64,000 nt of DNA from Brevundimonas sp. LM2 (GCF_002002865.1 NZ_CP019508.1:1580501-1644500); one strand, 5' to 3'; shown: positions 1 to 9,302, counted from the first letter of the stretch. Made by a program: numbers and translations. The notes: generated by a model from the letters alone, not told the origin.

Positions 1-468
1 GTCGATGACCGAGGCCGGGGTGCGGCCGCGCTCCGTCTGATCGCGCAGCAGGCGGCGGATGAAGCGGATGTCGGCGGGGGTGTCGACGAAGACCCGGATG
101 TCGAACAGGGCGGCCACGTCCGGGGTGCACAGGACATGGGTGCCTTCCACGATCACCACCGGTGCCGCGGGGATCGGCTCGCCCTCGGGCTCGCGGCCGT
201 GGTGGAGGAAGGAATAGACCGGGGCGGTCACCGGCTTGCCCGCCTTCAGCCGGAGCAGGTCGTCGCGCAGCAGGTCGTGGTCGCGGGCGGCGACGTCGTC
301 GAAGTCGAAGGTCGCCGCGTCGAAGCCCGGCAGCGAGGCGGCGTCGCGATAGTAGGAGTCCTCGCGCATCAGCACGGCGGTGCCGGGGGGCAGGGCGGCG
401 GCGACCGTCTCCGCCAGGGTCGACTTGCCCGAGCCGGAGCCGCCGGTGATCGCAATCAGAATCGTCAT
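1..468 (-). CDS. udk: Uridine kinase-like P-loop kinase (3' end cut off by window)
   Basis: The reverse complement of 1-468 reads as an open frame from an ATG at 468 to the window edge, about 156 residues. It begins MTILIAITGGSGSGKST, a Walker A P-loop at residues 9-16. It continues with REDSYYRD, FDFDDV, a VVIVEGTHVL strand and an FVDTPADIRFIRRLLRDQTERGR lid-type segment, which follow the uridine kinase/phosphoribulokinase family order. The known reaction is ATP-dependent phosphorylation of uridine or cytidine in pyrimidine salvage. The C-terminus lies outside the window, so completeness cannot be judged. The nucleoside specificity is inferred from the family. Confidence 0.85.
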   Translation of the reverse strand, partial: MTILIAITGGSGSGKSTLAETVAAALPPGTAVLMREDSYYRDAASLPGFDAATFDFDDVAARDHDLLRDDLLRLKAGKPVTAPVYSFLHHGREPEGEPIPAAPVVIVEGTHVLCTPDVAALFDIRVFVDTPADIRFIRRLLRDQTERGRTPASVID

Positions 469-494
469 TGCCGGCCCATAGCGGCCGTCCCGGC

Positions 495-1103
495 CTAGCG
501 GAAGAAGCAGGTTAGGCCGGCGTAGAGACTTTCGACCGTGCCGTCGGCCCCGGCGGCCGTCAGGAAGCCGCCGAGGTCGCCGGACCGAAACTCCACGCCC
601 AGGGTCGAGTCCGGGACGATTTCTATCGTGCGGGCGTCGTCCAGAGCGGCGCGCGGGGTGCCGACACCGACGCCGTCGACCGTGGTCGGGCCCGGCTTGT
701 CGAGGAACCAGCCGGCGAACCGGCCGTCCTGGAAGGCCAAATTCAGGCCGTTGGCGAAGGGGGCGAACTGGACCGGCCCGGCGCCGCATTCTCCATTGGT
801 GGTGACGGCGGGCGCCGCGCCGCCGACGGCGCGGGTGACCGCGGCCAGCACGTCGGCCTGGGGCGCACCGAACGGGATCGGCCGGGCGCTGCCGGAGGCG
901 GTGAACAGGCGCAGGCCCTCGCCCTCGATCGCCAGCCCGCCCTCGGCCGAGGCCGGAGCCGGGACAGCCGCATCGACGGGCGGCGTCGCCGGCGCGGCGG
1001 CGGAGGCGGGAGCCGGGGCGGGCGCGGGGGCCACGGCTTCGCCGCAGGCGCTCAGGGCAAAAGCGGCGGCCATCGCCAGTGCGGCATGAGACGTCAGGGT
1101 CAT
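495..1103 (-). CDS. Putative lipoprotein of unknown function
   Basis: This is a 202-residue protein. The ATG at 1103 is preferred over an upstream in-frame start because it places a short charged N-terminus, a hydrophobic stretch and a lipobox (ALSAC) at residues 15-19. A Pro/Ala-rich linker (about residues 24-50) follows, then a globular domain with Cys residues near 105 and 199 that could pair in the periplasm. It should be lipidated and tethered to a membrane. I do not recognise the globular domain. It is transcribed toward the uridine kinase gene 27 bp away and may share its transcript. Confidence 0.7.
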   Translation of the reverse strand: MTLTSHAALAMAAAFALSACGEAVAPAPAPAPASAAAPATPPVDAAVPAPASAEGGLAIEGEGLRLFTASGSARPIPFGAPQADVLAAVTRAVGGAAPAVTTNGECGAGPVQFAPFANGLNLAFQDGRFAGWFLDKPGPTTVDGVGVGTPRAALDDARTIEIVPDSTLGVEFRSGDLGGFLTAAGADGTVESLYAGLTCFFR

Positions 1104-1264
1104 GGGGTCGGATCCGGTTTCAGTCGATGGACGGCAGACCACGATGGGCCGCCGGGCTCAAGTCCTCCGATCCGCGCTTCCCTTGCGTCACGTTGATTCA
1201 GGTCGATGACCTCGGGTAGCGTGGCCGGAAGCCTCGCAGGCAGCCGGGGCAATGAGGAAATGCG

Positions 1265-2911
1265 ATGCTGGGATTGATGCAGGACTGGCCGTTGACGGTC
1301 GACCGGATCCTCGACCACTCGAAGAACTGGCACGCGCACCGCGAGGTGGTGACCCGTTCGGTCGAGGGGCCGATCGTGCGCAGCAGCTATGGCGAGATCC
1401 ACGGCCGGGCCAAGCGCGTGTCCAATGTGCTGAAGGACTGGGGCGTACAGGTCGGCGATCGCGTCGCCACCCTGGCCTGGAACACCGGCCGCCATATCGA
1501 GGCTTGGTACGGGATCATGGGCATGGGGGCCGTGTGCCACACCCTGAACCCCCGTCTGTTCCCCGAACAGTTGGTCTACATCATCAACCACGCCGAAGAC
1601 CGGATCATCTTTGTCGACCTGACCTTCGTGCCGCTGCTGGAAGCAATTCTGCCCCACTGCCCGAAGGTCGAGCGGGTGGTGGTGATGACCGACGCCCTGC
1701 ACATGCCGGACACCAAACTGCCGAAGGCGGACTGCTACGAGGCCTTGCTGGACGGCGTGTCCGACGACTGCGTCTGGGGCAATTTCGACGAGCAGACGGC
1801 GTGCGGGCTCTGCTATACGTCGGGCACGACCGGCAACCCCAAGGGCGTCCTGTATTCGCACCGGTCGAACTTCATCCACACGCTGCTGGGCATGCAGTCC
1901 ACGGTGCTGGGGCCGTCGCCGAAGGAGGTCATCCTGCCGGTGGTGCCGATGTTCCACGCCAATGCCTGGGGCATCGCCTTCGCCGGGCCGGCGTCGGGCG
2001 CCACCCTGGTGATGCCGGGCGCGCGCATGGACGGGGCGTCCATCTACGAGCTCATCGTGTCGGAAGGCGTGACCTTTTCCGCCGCCGTGCCCACGGTCTG
2101 GCAAGGGCTGCTGGCCCACCTGCGCGAGCACAAACTGACCATCCCGACGGTCAAGCGCGTGCTGATCGGGGGTTCGGCCGTGCCGGAGAGCCTGATCCGC
2201 GCCTTCCACGACGAGTTCGGCATCGAGGTGCTTCAGGGCTGGGGTATGACCGAGACCTCGCCGATCGGGACGCTGAGCAACCTGACCCCGGAGCTGGAGG
2301 CCCTGCCCTATGACGAGGGCATGAAGTGGCGGGTCAAACAGGGCACGCCGCCCCTGGGCGTCGAGCTGAAGCTGAAGAACTACGCCGGGCAGGAGATGCC
2401 GCACGACGGCACGACCTATGGCCGACTGATGGTCCGCGGCCCGACCGTGTCGAAGGCCTATTTCAAGGACGAGGGCGGCGACATCCTGGACCACGAGGGC
2501 TTCTTCGACACCGGTGACGTCTCGACCGTCGACGAACAGGGGTTCATGCAGATCACCGACCGGGCCAAGGACGTGATCAAGTCCGGCGGCGAGTGGATCA
2601 GCTCGATCGAGATCGAGAACATCGCCGTCGGCCACCCGAAGGTCGAACTGGCCGCCGTCATCGGGGCGGCGCACCCGAAATGGGACGAGCGGCCGGTGCT
2701 GGTGATCAAGCTGAAGCCCGGCGAGTCCGAGGACAGGCAGGAGCACCTGGACTTCCTGGTCGGCCGGATCGCCAAATGGTGGATGCCGGATGACGTGGTC
2801 TTCGTCGACGACATCCCGCTGGGGGCCACGGGCAAGATCGACAAGAAGACCCTGCGCGAGCGGCTGAAGGACTATCGCCTGCCGTCCACCGTCGCCCCCG
2901 AGCGGGTCTGA
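1265..2911 (+). CDS. Fatty acyl-CoA synthetase (AMP-binding, medium/long chain)
   Basis: This 548-residue adenylate-forming enzyme activates a fatty acid to its CoA thioester through an acyl-adenylate. The P-loop [11 protein letters not shown] is at residues 184-194, QGWGMTE near 330, the DTGD motif near 418, the hinge and fatty-acyl signature ([15 protein letters not shown]) near 430-445, and the catalytic Lys in GATGKIDKK near 525. Its length and motifs fit the AlkK-like medium/long-chain branch. An SD-like GAGGAA lies 5 bases before the ATG. It has no signal peptide, so it is cytosolic. It probably feeds beta-oxidation or lipid synthesis; chain length cannot be read from the sequence. Confidence 0.9.
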   Translation: MLGLMQDWPLTVDRILDHSKNWHAHREVVTRSVEGPIVRSSYGEIHGRAKRVSNVLKDWGVQVGDRVATLAWNTGRHIEAWYGIMGMGAVCHTLNPRLFPEQLVYIINHAEDRIIFVDLTFVPLLEAILPHCPKVERVVVMTDALHMPDTKLPKADCYEALLDGVSDDCVWGNFDEQTACGLCYTSGTTGNPKGVLYSHRSNFIHTLLGMQSTVLGPSPKEVILPVVPMFHANAWGIAFAGPASGATLVMPGARMDGASIYELIVSEGVTFSAAVPTVWQGLLAHLREHKLTIPTVKRVLIGGSAVPESLIRAFHDEFGIEVLQGWGMTETSPIGTLSNLTPELEALPYDEGMKWRVKQGTPPLGVELKLKNYAGQEMPHDGTTYGRLMVRGPTVSKAYFKDEGGDILDHEGFFDTGDVSTVDEQGFMQITDRAKDVIKSGGEWISSIEIENIAVGHPKVELAAVIGAAHPKWDERPVLVIKLKPGESEDRQEHLDFLVGRIAKWWMPDDVVFVDDIPLGATGKIDKKTLRERLKDYRLPSTVAPERV

Positions 2912-2913
2912 GC

Positions 2914-3585
2914 GTGGCTCGCGGCGCACGCTCCCGCGTCACTGTCGGGCGGTCCAGGGTGTGGGTGTCCGTCGCCCTCGCGGTTCTGGCCCCCCTGATG
3001 GTCTTGGCGGCGGTGCTGCTGGTGGGGAACGGGTTGGTGTCGCTGGACTTCGGTCTGGACGTTCTGACATTGAAGATCGCCTTGTGGACGTCGTTCGTGG
3101 CCCTGGCGTTCGCCCTGGGGTCGTTCGTGCTGTCGCTGGGCCAGTTCCAGCGGCTGGGCGCGGCGAGCCTGGCGGTTCTGGTGGTCTGCGCCGCGATCTC
3201 GGGCCTGTTCGTCTGGCAGGCGCGGGCCCTGGCCGTGGCGGGTCCCTCGGACGTCTCGACCAACCTGACCGATCCGCCCGCCCTTCCAGGCAAGGCTGGC
3301 CCACCGGTCCCGTGCGCGGGTGTGGTCGCCATTCCGCGGCAGGTCGCGCTGGAAGCGGCCTCCTATGTTCTGGTCGAGACGGGGTTCGCGATCGAGGACG
3401 TGCAGCGGTTTTCCGTGCGGGGCGTCAAACCGGGGTTCTGGTTCGGCCTGGACCAGGAAGCGGTGATCCGCATCCGACCCGGCGCGACCGATGTCCGGGT
3501 CGCGGCGCGTCATGACCGTCCCGACGGCGGGGCGACCTGCGAACTGGCCAGAGCGTTGATCGCCGGGCTTCAGACCGAGCGGTAG
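2914..3585 (+). CDS. DUF1499 family membrane protein
   Basis: This is a 223-residue protein with a GTG start two bases after the acyl-CoA synthetase stop, so the two are probably co-transcribed. Three hydrophobic segments (about residues 14-38, 50-70 and 80-103) precede a soluble domain that begins DVSTNLTDPP. That sequence is typical of DUF1499 proteins, which often start this domain with a DVSTDP-like motif. The soluble domain probably faces the periplasm. The biochemical function is not known. Its 3' end overlaps the convergent MBL hydrolase gene by 16 bp. Confidence 0.75.
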   Translation: MARGARSRVTVGRSRVWVSVALAVLAPLMVLAAVLLVGNGLVSLDFGLDVLTLKIALWTSFVALAFALGSFVLSLGQFQRLGAASLAVLVVCAAISGLFVWQARALAVAGPSDVSTNLTDPPALPGKAGPPVPCAGVVAIPRQVALEAASYVLVETGFAIEDVQRFSVRGVKPGFWFGLDQEAVIRIRPGATDVRVAARHDRPDGGATCELARALIAGLQTER

Positions 3586-4487
3586 GTGGCGGCCAGGGTC
3601 GGCGCGCCGTCGGATCGCGCCCGGCCCTCCTTCACCAGCTTGATCAGGTGCGCCCAGACCGACAGGCTTGCGGCGGGCCACAAGCGCGGGTCCACGGCCG
3701 CGTAGAGGACCGGCACCATCTCCGCGATCGTGCCGCCGCCCGCCGCGAGCCGCGCGTGAATCTGTGCCTCGCGGTCCAGGCGGTGCTGGCGATAGGCGGC
3801 GAGGAAGGGGGCTGGATCCGTCACCGGAGCCCCGTGAGTCGGCCACAGGGTGGAGAAGCCCGCGGCGATCACCGCGTCCAGACTGCGCAGATAGTCGGCC
3901 ATGTCGCCGTCGGGCGGGGCGACGACGGTGGTGGACCAGCCCATCACGTGATCCCCGCAAAACAGGGCGTTCTCCTCCGCCAGGGCGAAAGCCATGTGAT
4001 TCGAGGCGTGGCCGGGGGTGAACAAAGCCCCGAGCGTCCAGCCGTCGCCGACGATCGCCTCGCCTCCCGCGAGCACGGTATCCGGCGCGAAGACGGCGTC
4101 CTCCTCCTCGTCCAGCGGGCCCGAGGCGTGTGTGATCTGCGCCGGGGGGCGGGCGGCCAGGACGGGCGCTCCCACGCGGGTGGCGAAGGGGCGGGCGAGG
4201 GGGGAATGGTCGCGGTGGGTGTGGGTCACCAGGACGTGGGTGACCCGGCGCCCCTCGACGGCGTTCAGCAGAGCCTGGAAATGGGCGTCATCCAGCGGGC
4301 CGGGGTCGATCACGGCCACGCCGGCGCCCGCCGTCGGATGGCCGACGATGTAGGTGCCCGTGCCGGTGAAGGTGAAGGGGCCCGGATTGTCGCAGATCAG
4401 CCGCTGGATCAGCGGCGAGACGCGGTCCACGCGGCCAGGCCGAAAATCGAAGGCGCGGACGAAGGGGATCGATTGAACAGCGGACAT
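3570..4487 (-). CDS. MBL-fold metallo-hydrolase (LACTB2-like)
   Basis: This 305-residue metallo-beta-lactamase fold protein carries the metal-binding HTHRDHS motif near residues 88-94. Further ligands are the His in FTPGHASNH (about 157), the Asp in LFCGDHVMG (about 173) and the His in PTHGAP (about 217). The C-terminal helical part resembles the LACTB2/glyoxalase II-like branch, which includes ribonuclease and thioesterase members. It should bind two zinc ions in the cytosol. The substrate is unknown. The last 16 bp overlap the convergent DUF1499 gene. Confidence 0.85.
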   Translation of the reverse strand: MSAVQSIPFVRAFDFRPGRVDRVSPLIQRLICDNPGPFTFTGTGTYIVGHPTAGAGVAVIDPGPLDDAHFQALLNAVEGRRVTHVLVTHTHRDHSPLARPFATRVGAPVLAARPPAQITHASGPLDEEEDAVFAPDTVLAGGEAIVGDGWTLGALFTPGHASNHMAFALAEENALFCGDHVMGWSTTVVAPPDGDMADYLRSLDAVIAAGFSTLWPTHGAPVTDPAPFLAAYRQHRLDREAQIHARLAAGGGTIAEMVPVLYAAVDPRLWPAASLSVWAHLIKLVKEGRARSDGAPTLAATYRSV

Positions 4488-4533
4488 GCGGCGGTCTCGG
4501 AGCGGGTCGGACGGCAGCGGTCCAACCCTTGCC

Positions 4534-4548
4534 TTAACAGACCGTAAA
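4534..4548 (+). promoter_or_regulatory. Possible CtrA half-site pair upstream of the small lipoprotein
   Basis: TTAA-N7-TAAA lies 20 bases before the start of the small lipoprotein. The CtrA consensus in Caulobacterales is TTAA-N7-TTAA, so this is one mismatch away. It is a short degenerate motif and could occur by chance. Confidence 0.2.
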
Positions 4549-4568
4549 TCTGTTCTGGAGCGCCTGTC

Positions 4569-4718
4569 ATGGCCCGTTCGATCGCACTGACTGTCTCAAA
4601 TCGGCTTCAGCCCGTGGCCGCCGCGCTGCTGTGTCTCATGGCGGCGCAGTTGGTCCTCGCCTCGTGCGGCGATCCCGAGCCCATCCCCTATGCCGCCCAG
4701 GTCGCCATCCGGCGCTAA
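4569..4718 (+). CDS. Small lipoprotein, 49 residues
   Basis: This short frame has an N-terminal MARS, a hydrophobic stretch (about residues 16-30) and the lipobox LASC, with the lipidation Cys at residue 33. A 16-residue tail (CGDPEPIPYAAQVAIRR) follows. A GGAG lies about 10 bases before the ATG. The mature peptide would be only 17 residues. The last four bases overlap the stop of the convergent DUF442 gene. Small orphan lipoproteins of this shape occur in Caulobacterales, but I cannot name the family. The gene call rests on the signal-lipobox architecture alone. Confidence 0.55.
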   Translation: MARSIALTVSNRLQPVAAALLCLMAAQLVLASCGDPEPIPYAAQVAIRR

Positions 4719-5122
4719 AGCGGCAGCCGGCTGAGATCGTAGCCGACGGCGGCGGCGGCGGCGCGCAGGGTCTGCGCATCGGCCCGATCCAGCGACCGCA
4801 TGGCCAGGGCCCAGGCGAAGACCGATCGCGTGCCCGAACGGCAGAACATCAGGGTGGGGGCCCCGTCTTCCAGAGCCCGGGCGGTGGCCGCGATGGCGTC
4901 GGGGCCCGGCATCCCGGCCACGGGAACGTGCACGAATTCCAGCCCTGCGGCCTGCGCCGCGGCCGCCACGACCGCGGCGTTCGGCTGGCCCGCATCTTCG
5001 CCGTCGGGTCGATGGCTGACGATCCGTCTCACGCCCTGCGCGGCCAGATCGGGCAGATCGTCCAGCGCGATCTGCGGCGCGATCCAGAGCCCGGGCGCCA
5101 AAGGGCGGGACGTGACGGTCAT
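4715..5122 (-). CDS. DUF442 / TIGR01244 family phosphatase-like protein
   Basis: This 135-residue protein starts at the ATG at 5122 (MTVTSRPLAPGLWIAPQI). A further upstream frame lacks family features. It has the DUF442 order: an N-terminal beta strand segment, RIVSHRPDGEDAGQP, and the active loop MFCRSGTRS near residues 96-104 with a single catalytic Cys. This family is related to dual-specificity phosphatases and is found free or fused to Blh-type MBL and sulfur-dioxygenase domains. Substrate and pathway are not evident here. It lies divergent from the TonB-dependent receptor gene. Confidence 0.8.
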   Translation of the reverse strand: MTVTSRPLAPGLWIAPQIALDDLPDLAAQGVRRIVSHRPDGEDAGQPNAAVVAAAAQAAGLEFVHVPVAGMPGPDAIAATARALEDGAPTLMFCRSGTRSVFAWALAMRSLDRADAQTLRAAAAAVGYDLSRLPL

Positions 5123-5342
5123 ATGAAGTCCTTCGGAACGATACGGTACGGCTACGCTATAGAAACGTGACTTGAATGCGACACTCATGAGGCGAGCGCA
5201 TTACGGCCGCGTAATTGGTGTGGCCAGAGTGAGGTTAACCCGCCTATCACTAGGGCAATCTGTGGCGGGATTGCGTCGCATGATGACAACTCGATGGCGT
5301 GGCGGAGGGCCTCGTCGTCATTTCAGGAGAACGATCTTGAGA

Positions 5343-8300
5343 ATGAACACCATTCGCCAACGCATGCTTGCGACCACGATGATGGGCGGCGCGGCGATTG
5401 TCGCTCTTGCAGCCCTGCCCGTCGTCGCCGTCGTCGCGACGCCGACCGCCGCCGTCGCCCAGGACTACACCAACGGAACCCTGACCGGTTCGGTCACCGG
5501 CACCAACGGCGAACCCGTCGTCGGCGCTGAAGTCGTGATCGTCTCGAACGCCCAGGGCATTTCGCGTACGGCAACCACCAATGCGAACGGTGATTTCCGC
5601 GTCGCCCTGATCCCGACCGGATCCTATCAGGTGACCGTGAACGCGCCGGGCTTCGAATCCGTGGTCGACGACGTCAGCGTCAGCCTGGGCGGTTCGTCCG
5701 GCTATGACTTCGTCCTCGGCGCCGCCGGCGGTACGAGCGGCAGCAGCGTGGACGACATCGTCGTCACCGGCGTGCGCCGCCAGCTTGACTTCGCCGCCAC
5801 CACGACCGGCCTGACGGTCGATCTGGAAGAACTGACCAGCCAACTGCCCATCGGCCGCAGCCTGACGGCCGTGACGCTGCTGGCCCCGAGCGTGGTCTCC
5901 GGTGGATCCTCGGGCAACGCCGCGTTCGCCAACCAGCCCTCGGTCGGCGGCAGCTCGGTCGGTGAGAACGCCTTCTACGTGAACGGCCTGAACACCACCA
6001 ACTTCGACACCTACATCGGTGCCGTCACCGTGCCGTTCGACTTCTACAAGACGGTCGAGGTCAAGACCGGCGGCTATCCCGCCGAGTTCGGTCGCGCCAC
6101 GGGCGGCGTGATCAACGCCGTGACCAAGTCGGGCTCAAACGACTTCACCTTCGGCCTGCACGGCAACTACACGGGTGCGGAACTCGAAGAGACGGCGAAC
6201 GACACCTACCAGGACGCCAACCGTCTGGACGAGAACCAAACCGCCGACATCACCGTCGAGCTGGGCGGTCCGATCATCCGTGATCGCCTGTTCTTCTACG
6301 GCCTGGCCCAGTTCCGCGACAACGAGAGCACCTTCGCCTCCAAGACGGGCGCGAGCTACAACGTCGAAACCTCGGACGATCCCTTCTACGGCGTCAAGCT
6401 CGACGGCTACATCACCGACGATCACCGTCTCGAGTTCACCTATTTCGACACGACCCGCGAGACGACCCGCGAGACCAATCCCTTCAACAACGTCACGGGC
6501 GCGAACCTTTCCGTCGCCCCGAACCTGACGACCTTCCAGCAGGGCGGCGAGAACTTCGTCGCGCGCTACACCGGCACCTTCACCGACTGGCTGACGGTTT
6601 CGGCGGCCTATGGTGTCAACGAAGACGTCAACAACACCCTGCCGGGCGATCCCTCGCTCAGCTTCGTCCAGGACGCCCGCGTCCCGCCGACCCGCCGCCT
6701 CAGCCTGACCCAGCCGTCGGCGTCGAACAGCATCATCGATCAACGCCGCGAGTTCTATCGCGCCGATGCCGATCTGTATTTCGACCTGTTCGGTCAGCAC
6801 CACGTGCGCGCCGGCTTCGACATCGAGCAGCTTGAGCAAAGCAAGCTGACCCGTCGTAACGGTGGCTTCAACTACACCTACCGCCGCGCCGCCGCGAACA
6901 ACGCCCAAGGTCAAGCCGTCGGCACCGACTACGTGCAAGTGGCTGTCGTGACCCTGGGGGGTCAGATCGATGGTGAAAACCAGGCGATCTACATCCAGGA
7001 CTCGTGGGACATCAACGACGACCTGACGCTGCAGTTCGGCGTCCGCAGCGACTCGTTCCAGGCCAACAACCTGGCCGGCGAGCCCATCGTCGATCTGGAA
7101 AATGAAGTCGCGCTTCGCGCCGGCTTCACCTGGGATCCGACCGGTGAGAACCGCGACAAGGTCTACGGCTCCTATGGCCGTTACTTCATCCCGCCGGCGC
7201 TGAACCTCGGCTTCCGTTCGGGCGACCTGTTCTTCAACGAGTACTTCCAGGCGCCCGCCGGTGGTTTCGTGATCGATCCCACGACCGGCCTGCCGGCCGC
7301 CCTGGGGCCGCAGATCACCCTGGCCAACAGCCCGAACTACAGCACCGGTCCTTCGGCCTGCCCGGCCGGCGGTCGTGGCACGGTCGGCGTCGTCGGCTGC
7401 GAAGTCTTCGGCAACGGCACGGTCGAGCCTTCGCGTTCGAAGTCCGATCTGAACCTGCGTCCGACCAGCGAAGACGAGTACATCCTGGGTTACCAGCGTC
7501 AGTTCAACGACGAATGGAGCGCTGGTCTGTCGCTGACCTACCGTCGCCTCAACGACACGTCGGAAGACATCGCCGTCGACTCCTACATCAACGCGCTCTG
7601 CGCGCGTGAAGGTCGCGTCGGCTGCTCCGACATCTACTTCGGCGACTACCAGTACATCATCGCCAACCCCGGTCGCGACCTGACCTTCTTCCTGCGCGAT
7701 CCGCTCCCGGGCGGCCCTGGCGTTGCGCCTTCGCCGAACACGCGGGTCATCACGGTGACCGCCGCCGAAAGCGGCTATTCGGAAGTGAAGCGCGAGTACA
7801 CCGCTCTGACCGCGCAGTTCGAGCGGGCCTTCGACGGCGTCTGGGGCCTTCAGGGGTCCTATACGGTCTCGAAGTCCGAAGGGAACTACGAGGGCACCGT
7901 TCTGTCCGACATCGGTCAGGCCGACGCCGGTTCGACGATCCTGTTCGATCACATCGGTCTCGCGGACAACCAAACCGGTCTGCTGCCGAACCACCGTGCG
8001 CACCAGATCAAGGTGTTCGGCTCGTACCAGCTGTTCGATGGCTTCCTCGTGGGCGCCAACGTGCGCGTCCAATCGGGCAAGCCCTACGGCTGCCTGGGCG
8101 TTCACCCGACCGATCCGGACGCGGCCGCCTATGGCGCTGACTCTCGCTTCTGCAAGACGTTCAGCGCGGACGGCACCGTGATCGGCGGTTCCGTGGGCGT
8201 GCCCCGTGGCTCGCGCTTCGGTTCCGACTGGAGCGGACAAATCGACCTGTCCGCCCGTTACACCGTGCCGGTCTCCATCCCGGGCGAGCTGATCCTGCGC

Positions 8301-8453
8301 GCGGACGTGTTCAACGTCACGAACGAGAGCACGGCCACGGAGTTCAACGAAGCCGGCGAACTGGCCAACGGCTCGCGGGACCCGAACTACCTGCAGCCGA
8401 CCGCCTTCCAACAGCCGCGCTTCATCCGCGTCGGTTTCGACTACCAGTTCTAG
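5343..8453 (+). CDS. TonB-dependent receptor with N-terminal carboxypeptidase-regulatory domain (Oar-like)
   Basis: This is a 1036-residue outer-membrane receptor. The ATG at 5343 is chosen because AGGAG sits about 12 bases upstream and a clean signal peptide follows, cleaved after AVA near residue 39. Residues about 44-124 form a CarboxypepD_reg beta-sandwich. A TonB-box-like DDIVVTG lies at 137-143. A plug domain with NAFYVNGLNTTNFD and GGYPAEFGRATGGVINAVTKSG follows, then a long beta barrel ending in the aromatic FDYQF typical of outer-membrane proteins. The protein imports a substrate using proton motive force through TonB/ExbB/ExbD, none of which are encoded here. No neighbouring gene indicates the ligand. 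Oar-like receptors have been linked to peptide or protein uptake, which is only suggestive here. Confidence 0.92.
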   Translation: MNTIRQRMLATTMMGGAAIVALAALPVVAVVATPTAAVAQDYTNGTLTGSVTGTNGEPVVGAEVVIVSNAQGISRTATTNANGDFRVALIPTGSYQVTVNAPGFESVVDDVSVSLGGSSGYDFVLGAAGGTSGSSVDDIVVTGVRRQLDFAATTTGLTVDLEELTSQLPIGRSLTAVTLLAPSVVSGGSSGNAAFANQPSVGGSSVGENAFYVNGLNTTNFDTYIGAVTVPFDFYKTVEVKTGGYPAEFGRATGGVINAVTKSGSNDFTFGLHGNYTGAELEETANDTYQDANRLDENQTADITVELGGPIIRDRLFFYGLAQFRDNESTFASKTGASYNVETSDDPFYGVKLDGYITDDHRLEFTYFDTTRETTRETNPFNNVTGANLSVAPNLTTFQQGGENFVARYTGTFTDWLTVSAAYGVNEDVNNTLPGDPSLSFVQDARVPPTRRLSLTQPSASNSIIDQRREFYRADADLYFDLFGQHHVRAGFDIEQLEQSKLTRRNGGFNYTYRRAAANNAQGQAVGTDYVQVAVVTLGGQIDGENQAIYIQDSWDINDDLTLQFGVRSDSFQANNLAGEPIVDLENEVALRAGFTWDPTGENRDKVYGSYGRYFIPPALNLGFRSGDLFFNEYFQAPAGGFVIDPTTGLPAALGPQITLANSPNYSTGPSACPAGGRGTVGVVGCEVFGNGTVEPSRSKSDLNLRPTSEDEYILGYQRQFNDEWSAGLSLTYRRLNDTSEDIAVDSYINALCAREGRVGCSDIYFGDYQYIIANPGRDLTFFLRDPLPGGPGVAPSPNTRVITVTAAESGYSEVKREYTALTAQFERAFDGVWGLQGSYTVSKSEGNYEGTVLSDIGQADAGSTILFDHIGLADNQTGLLPNHRAHQIKVFGSYQLFDGFLVGANVRVQSGKPYGCLGVHPTDPDAAAYGADSRFCKTFSADGTVIGGSVGVPRGSRFGSDWSGQIDLSARYTVPVSIPGELILRADVFNVTNESTATEFNEAGELANGSRDPNYLQPTAFQQPRFIRVGFDYQF

Positions 8454-8479
8454 GACCCGCAAAGGTCTCAGGAACAAGG

Positions 8480-8510
8480 GGCGGCGGACCTTCGGGTCCG
8501 CCGCCTTTTT
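8480..8510 (+). terminator. Strong intrinsic terminator after the TonB-dependent receptor
   Basis: GGCGGCGGACC and GGTCCGCCGCC form a perfect 11-bp stem closed by a TTCG tetraloop and followed by TTTTTC. It lies 26 bases after the receptor stop codon. This is the clearest Rho-independent terminator in the window and suggests a highly expressed monocistronic gene. Confidence 0.93.
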
Positions 8511-8592
8511 CTTGTGCGGCGCGCCGCAGAAAAACCGTGGCGACGCATCACGAGTGGGGCCTTACGGCTCTCACCCCGGTACTGGACTCTTC

Positions 8593-9174
8593 ATGCTCCT
8601 TCGTTCTGCCCCCTCGCTGCTCGCCCTTGTCCTCGCCGTCGCGCTTCAGTCGCCAGCCCTGGCACAGGACGCGACCGGCCCCATCGCCACGGCCCGCGAT
8701 GCCGGCGAGAGCGTCGACGCCCGCAATGCGCGCGAGGCCATCGCCTATGAGACGCCGCTGCCGCGGGGCGCACCGGAGCAGGACTATCCGCTCGTGGCTT
8801 GGTGCGCCGCGCTCGTGGAGGGGCATATCGCCCTGGGTCGGACCCTGACCGAGGCGGATGATCTGGATCGCGACATCATTCGTCTGGGCGGGCTGGAAGC
8901 GGCCGATTTCCGCGACGCCCTGGCGGCGGGCCGGGGGCGGCAGACGCCCGCGACCCTGGCCGCGGCCGAGGCGGCGGCGGCCGAGGCATCGGCCAAATGG
9001 ACGCCGCTGATGGCGCAGACGGACGAGGCGGCCCGCAGCGAGGCCTTCGGCCTGTTCTTCGGCCTGCCCGGCCGGTGCGAGCATGCGGCGCGCCGCGTGC
9101 GCGGCAACATCACGACCCCGCCGGTGACGCTGGATGCGGCGGGCCTGGACGAGGTCGGTACGCCGAAGGAGTAA
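8593..9174 (+). CDS. Periplasmic hypothetical protein
   Basis: This 193-residue protein starts at the ATG at 8593, which gives a signal peptide (MLLRSAPSLLALVLAVALQS, then PALAQ) cleaved near residue 25. The mature part is Ala-rich and helical with two Cys (near 66 and 167) that may pair. The upstream in-frame extension runs back toward the receptor terminator and is not used. I do not recognise a domain. It ends two bases before the palindromic repeat at 9177. Confidence 0.65.
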   Translation: MLLRSAPSLLALVLAVALQSPALAQDATGPIATARDAGESVDARNAREAIAYETPLPRGAPEQDYPLVAWCAALVEGHIALGRTLTEADDLDRDIIRLGGLEAADFRDALAAGRGRQTPATLAAAEAAAAEASAKWTPLMAQTDEAARSEAFGLFFGLPGRCEHAARRVRGNITTPPVTLDAAGLDEVGTPKE

Positions 9175-9176
9175 AA

Positions 9177-9302
9177 CCTCCCCCGTCGGGGGAGGGGGAC
9201 CGCGAAGCGGTGGAGGGGGCTCACGGCGAACGCCCTGTCTGGGTCGGGCCCCCTCCGTCACGACGCGAAGCCGCGCCGTGACACCTCCCCCGATGGGGGA
9301 GG
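9177..9302. repeat. Palindromic intergenic repeat (MITE/REP-like)
   Basis: This 126-bp element fills the gap between two convergent genes. It begins with CCTCCCCCGTCGGGGGAGG and ends with CCTCCCCCGATGGGGGAGG. Inside these ends are further hairpins: ACCGC-GAA-GCGGT on the left and GTCACG...CGTGAC on the right. GGAGGGGGC and GCCCCCTCC pair across the centre. The whole is an imperfect nested inverted repeat able to form a branched cruciform. Similar cctccccc...gggggagg elements are, as I recall, common between genes in Brevundimonas and Sphingomonas relatives. It may also end transcription from both sides. Confidence 0.75.

Noticed and set aside
1252..2517. Long plus-strand frames overlapping the acyl-CoA synthetase
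   Set aside because: They are Arg/Gly/Pro-rich shadow frames of a well-supported gene; the AMP-binding motifs are in the 1265 frame.
6135..8477. 780-codon minus-strand frame inside the TonB-dependent receptor gene
   Set aside because: It is a codon-position shadow rich in Val, Gly, Asp and Arg with no domain. The plus frame has signal peptide, plug and barrel.
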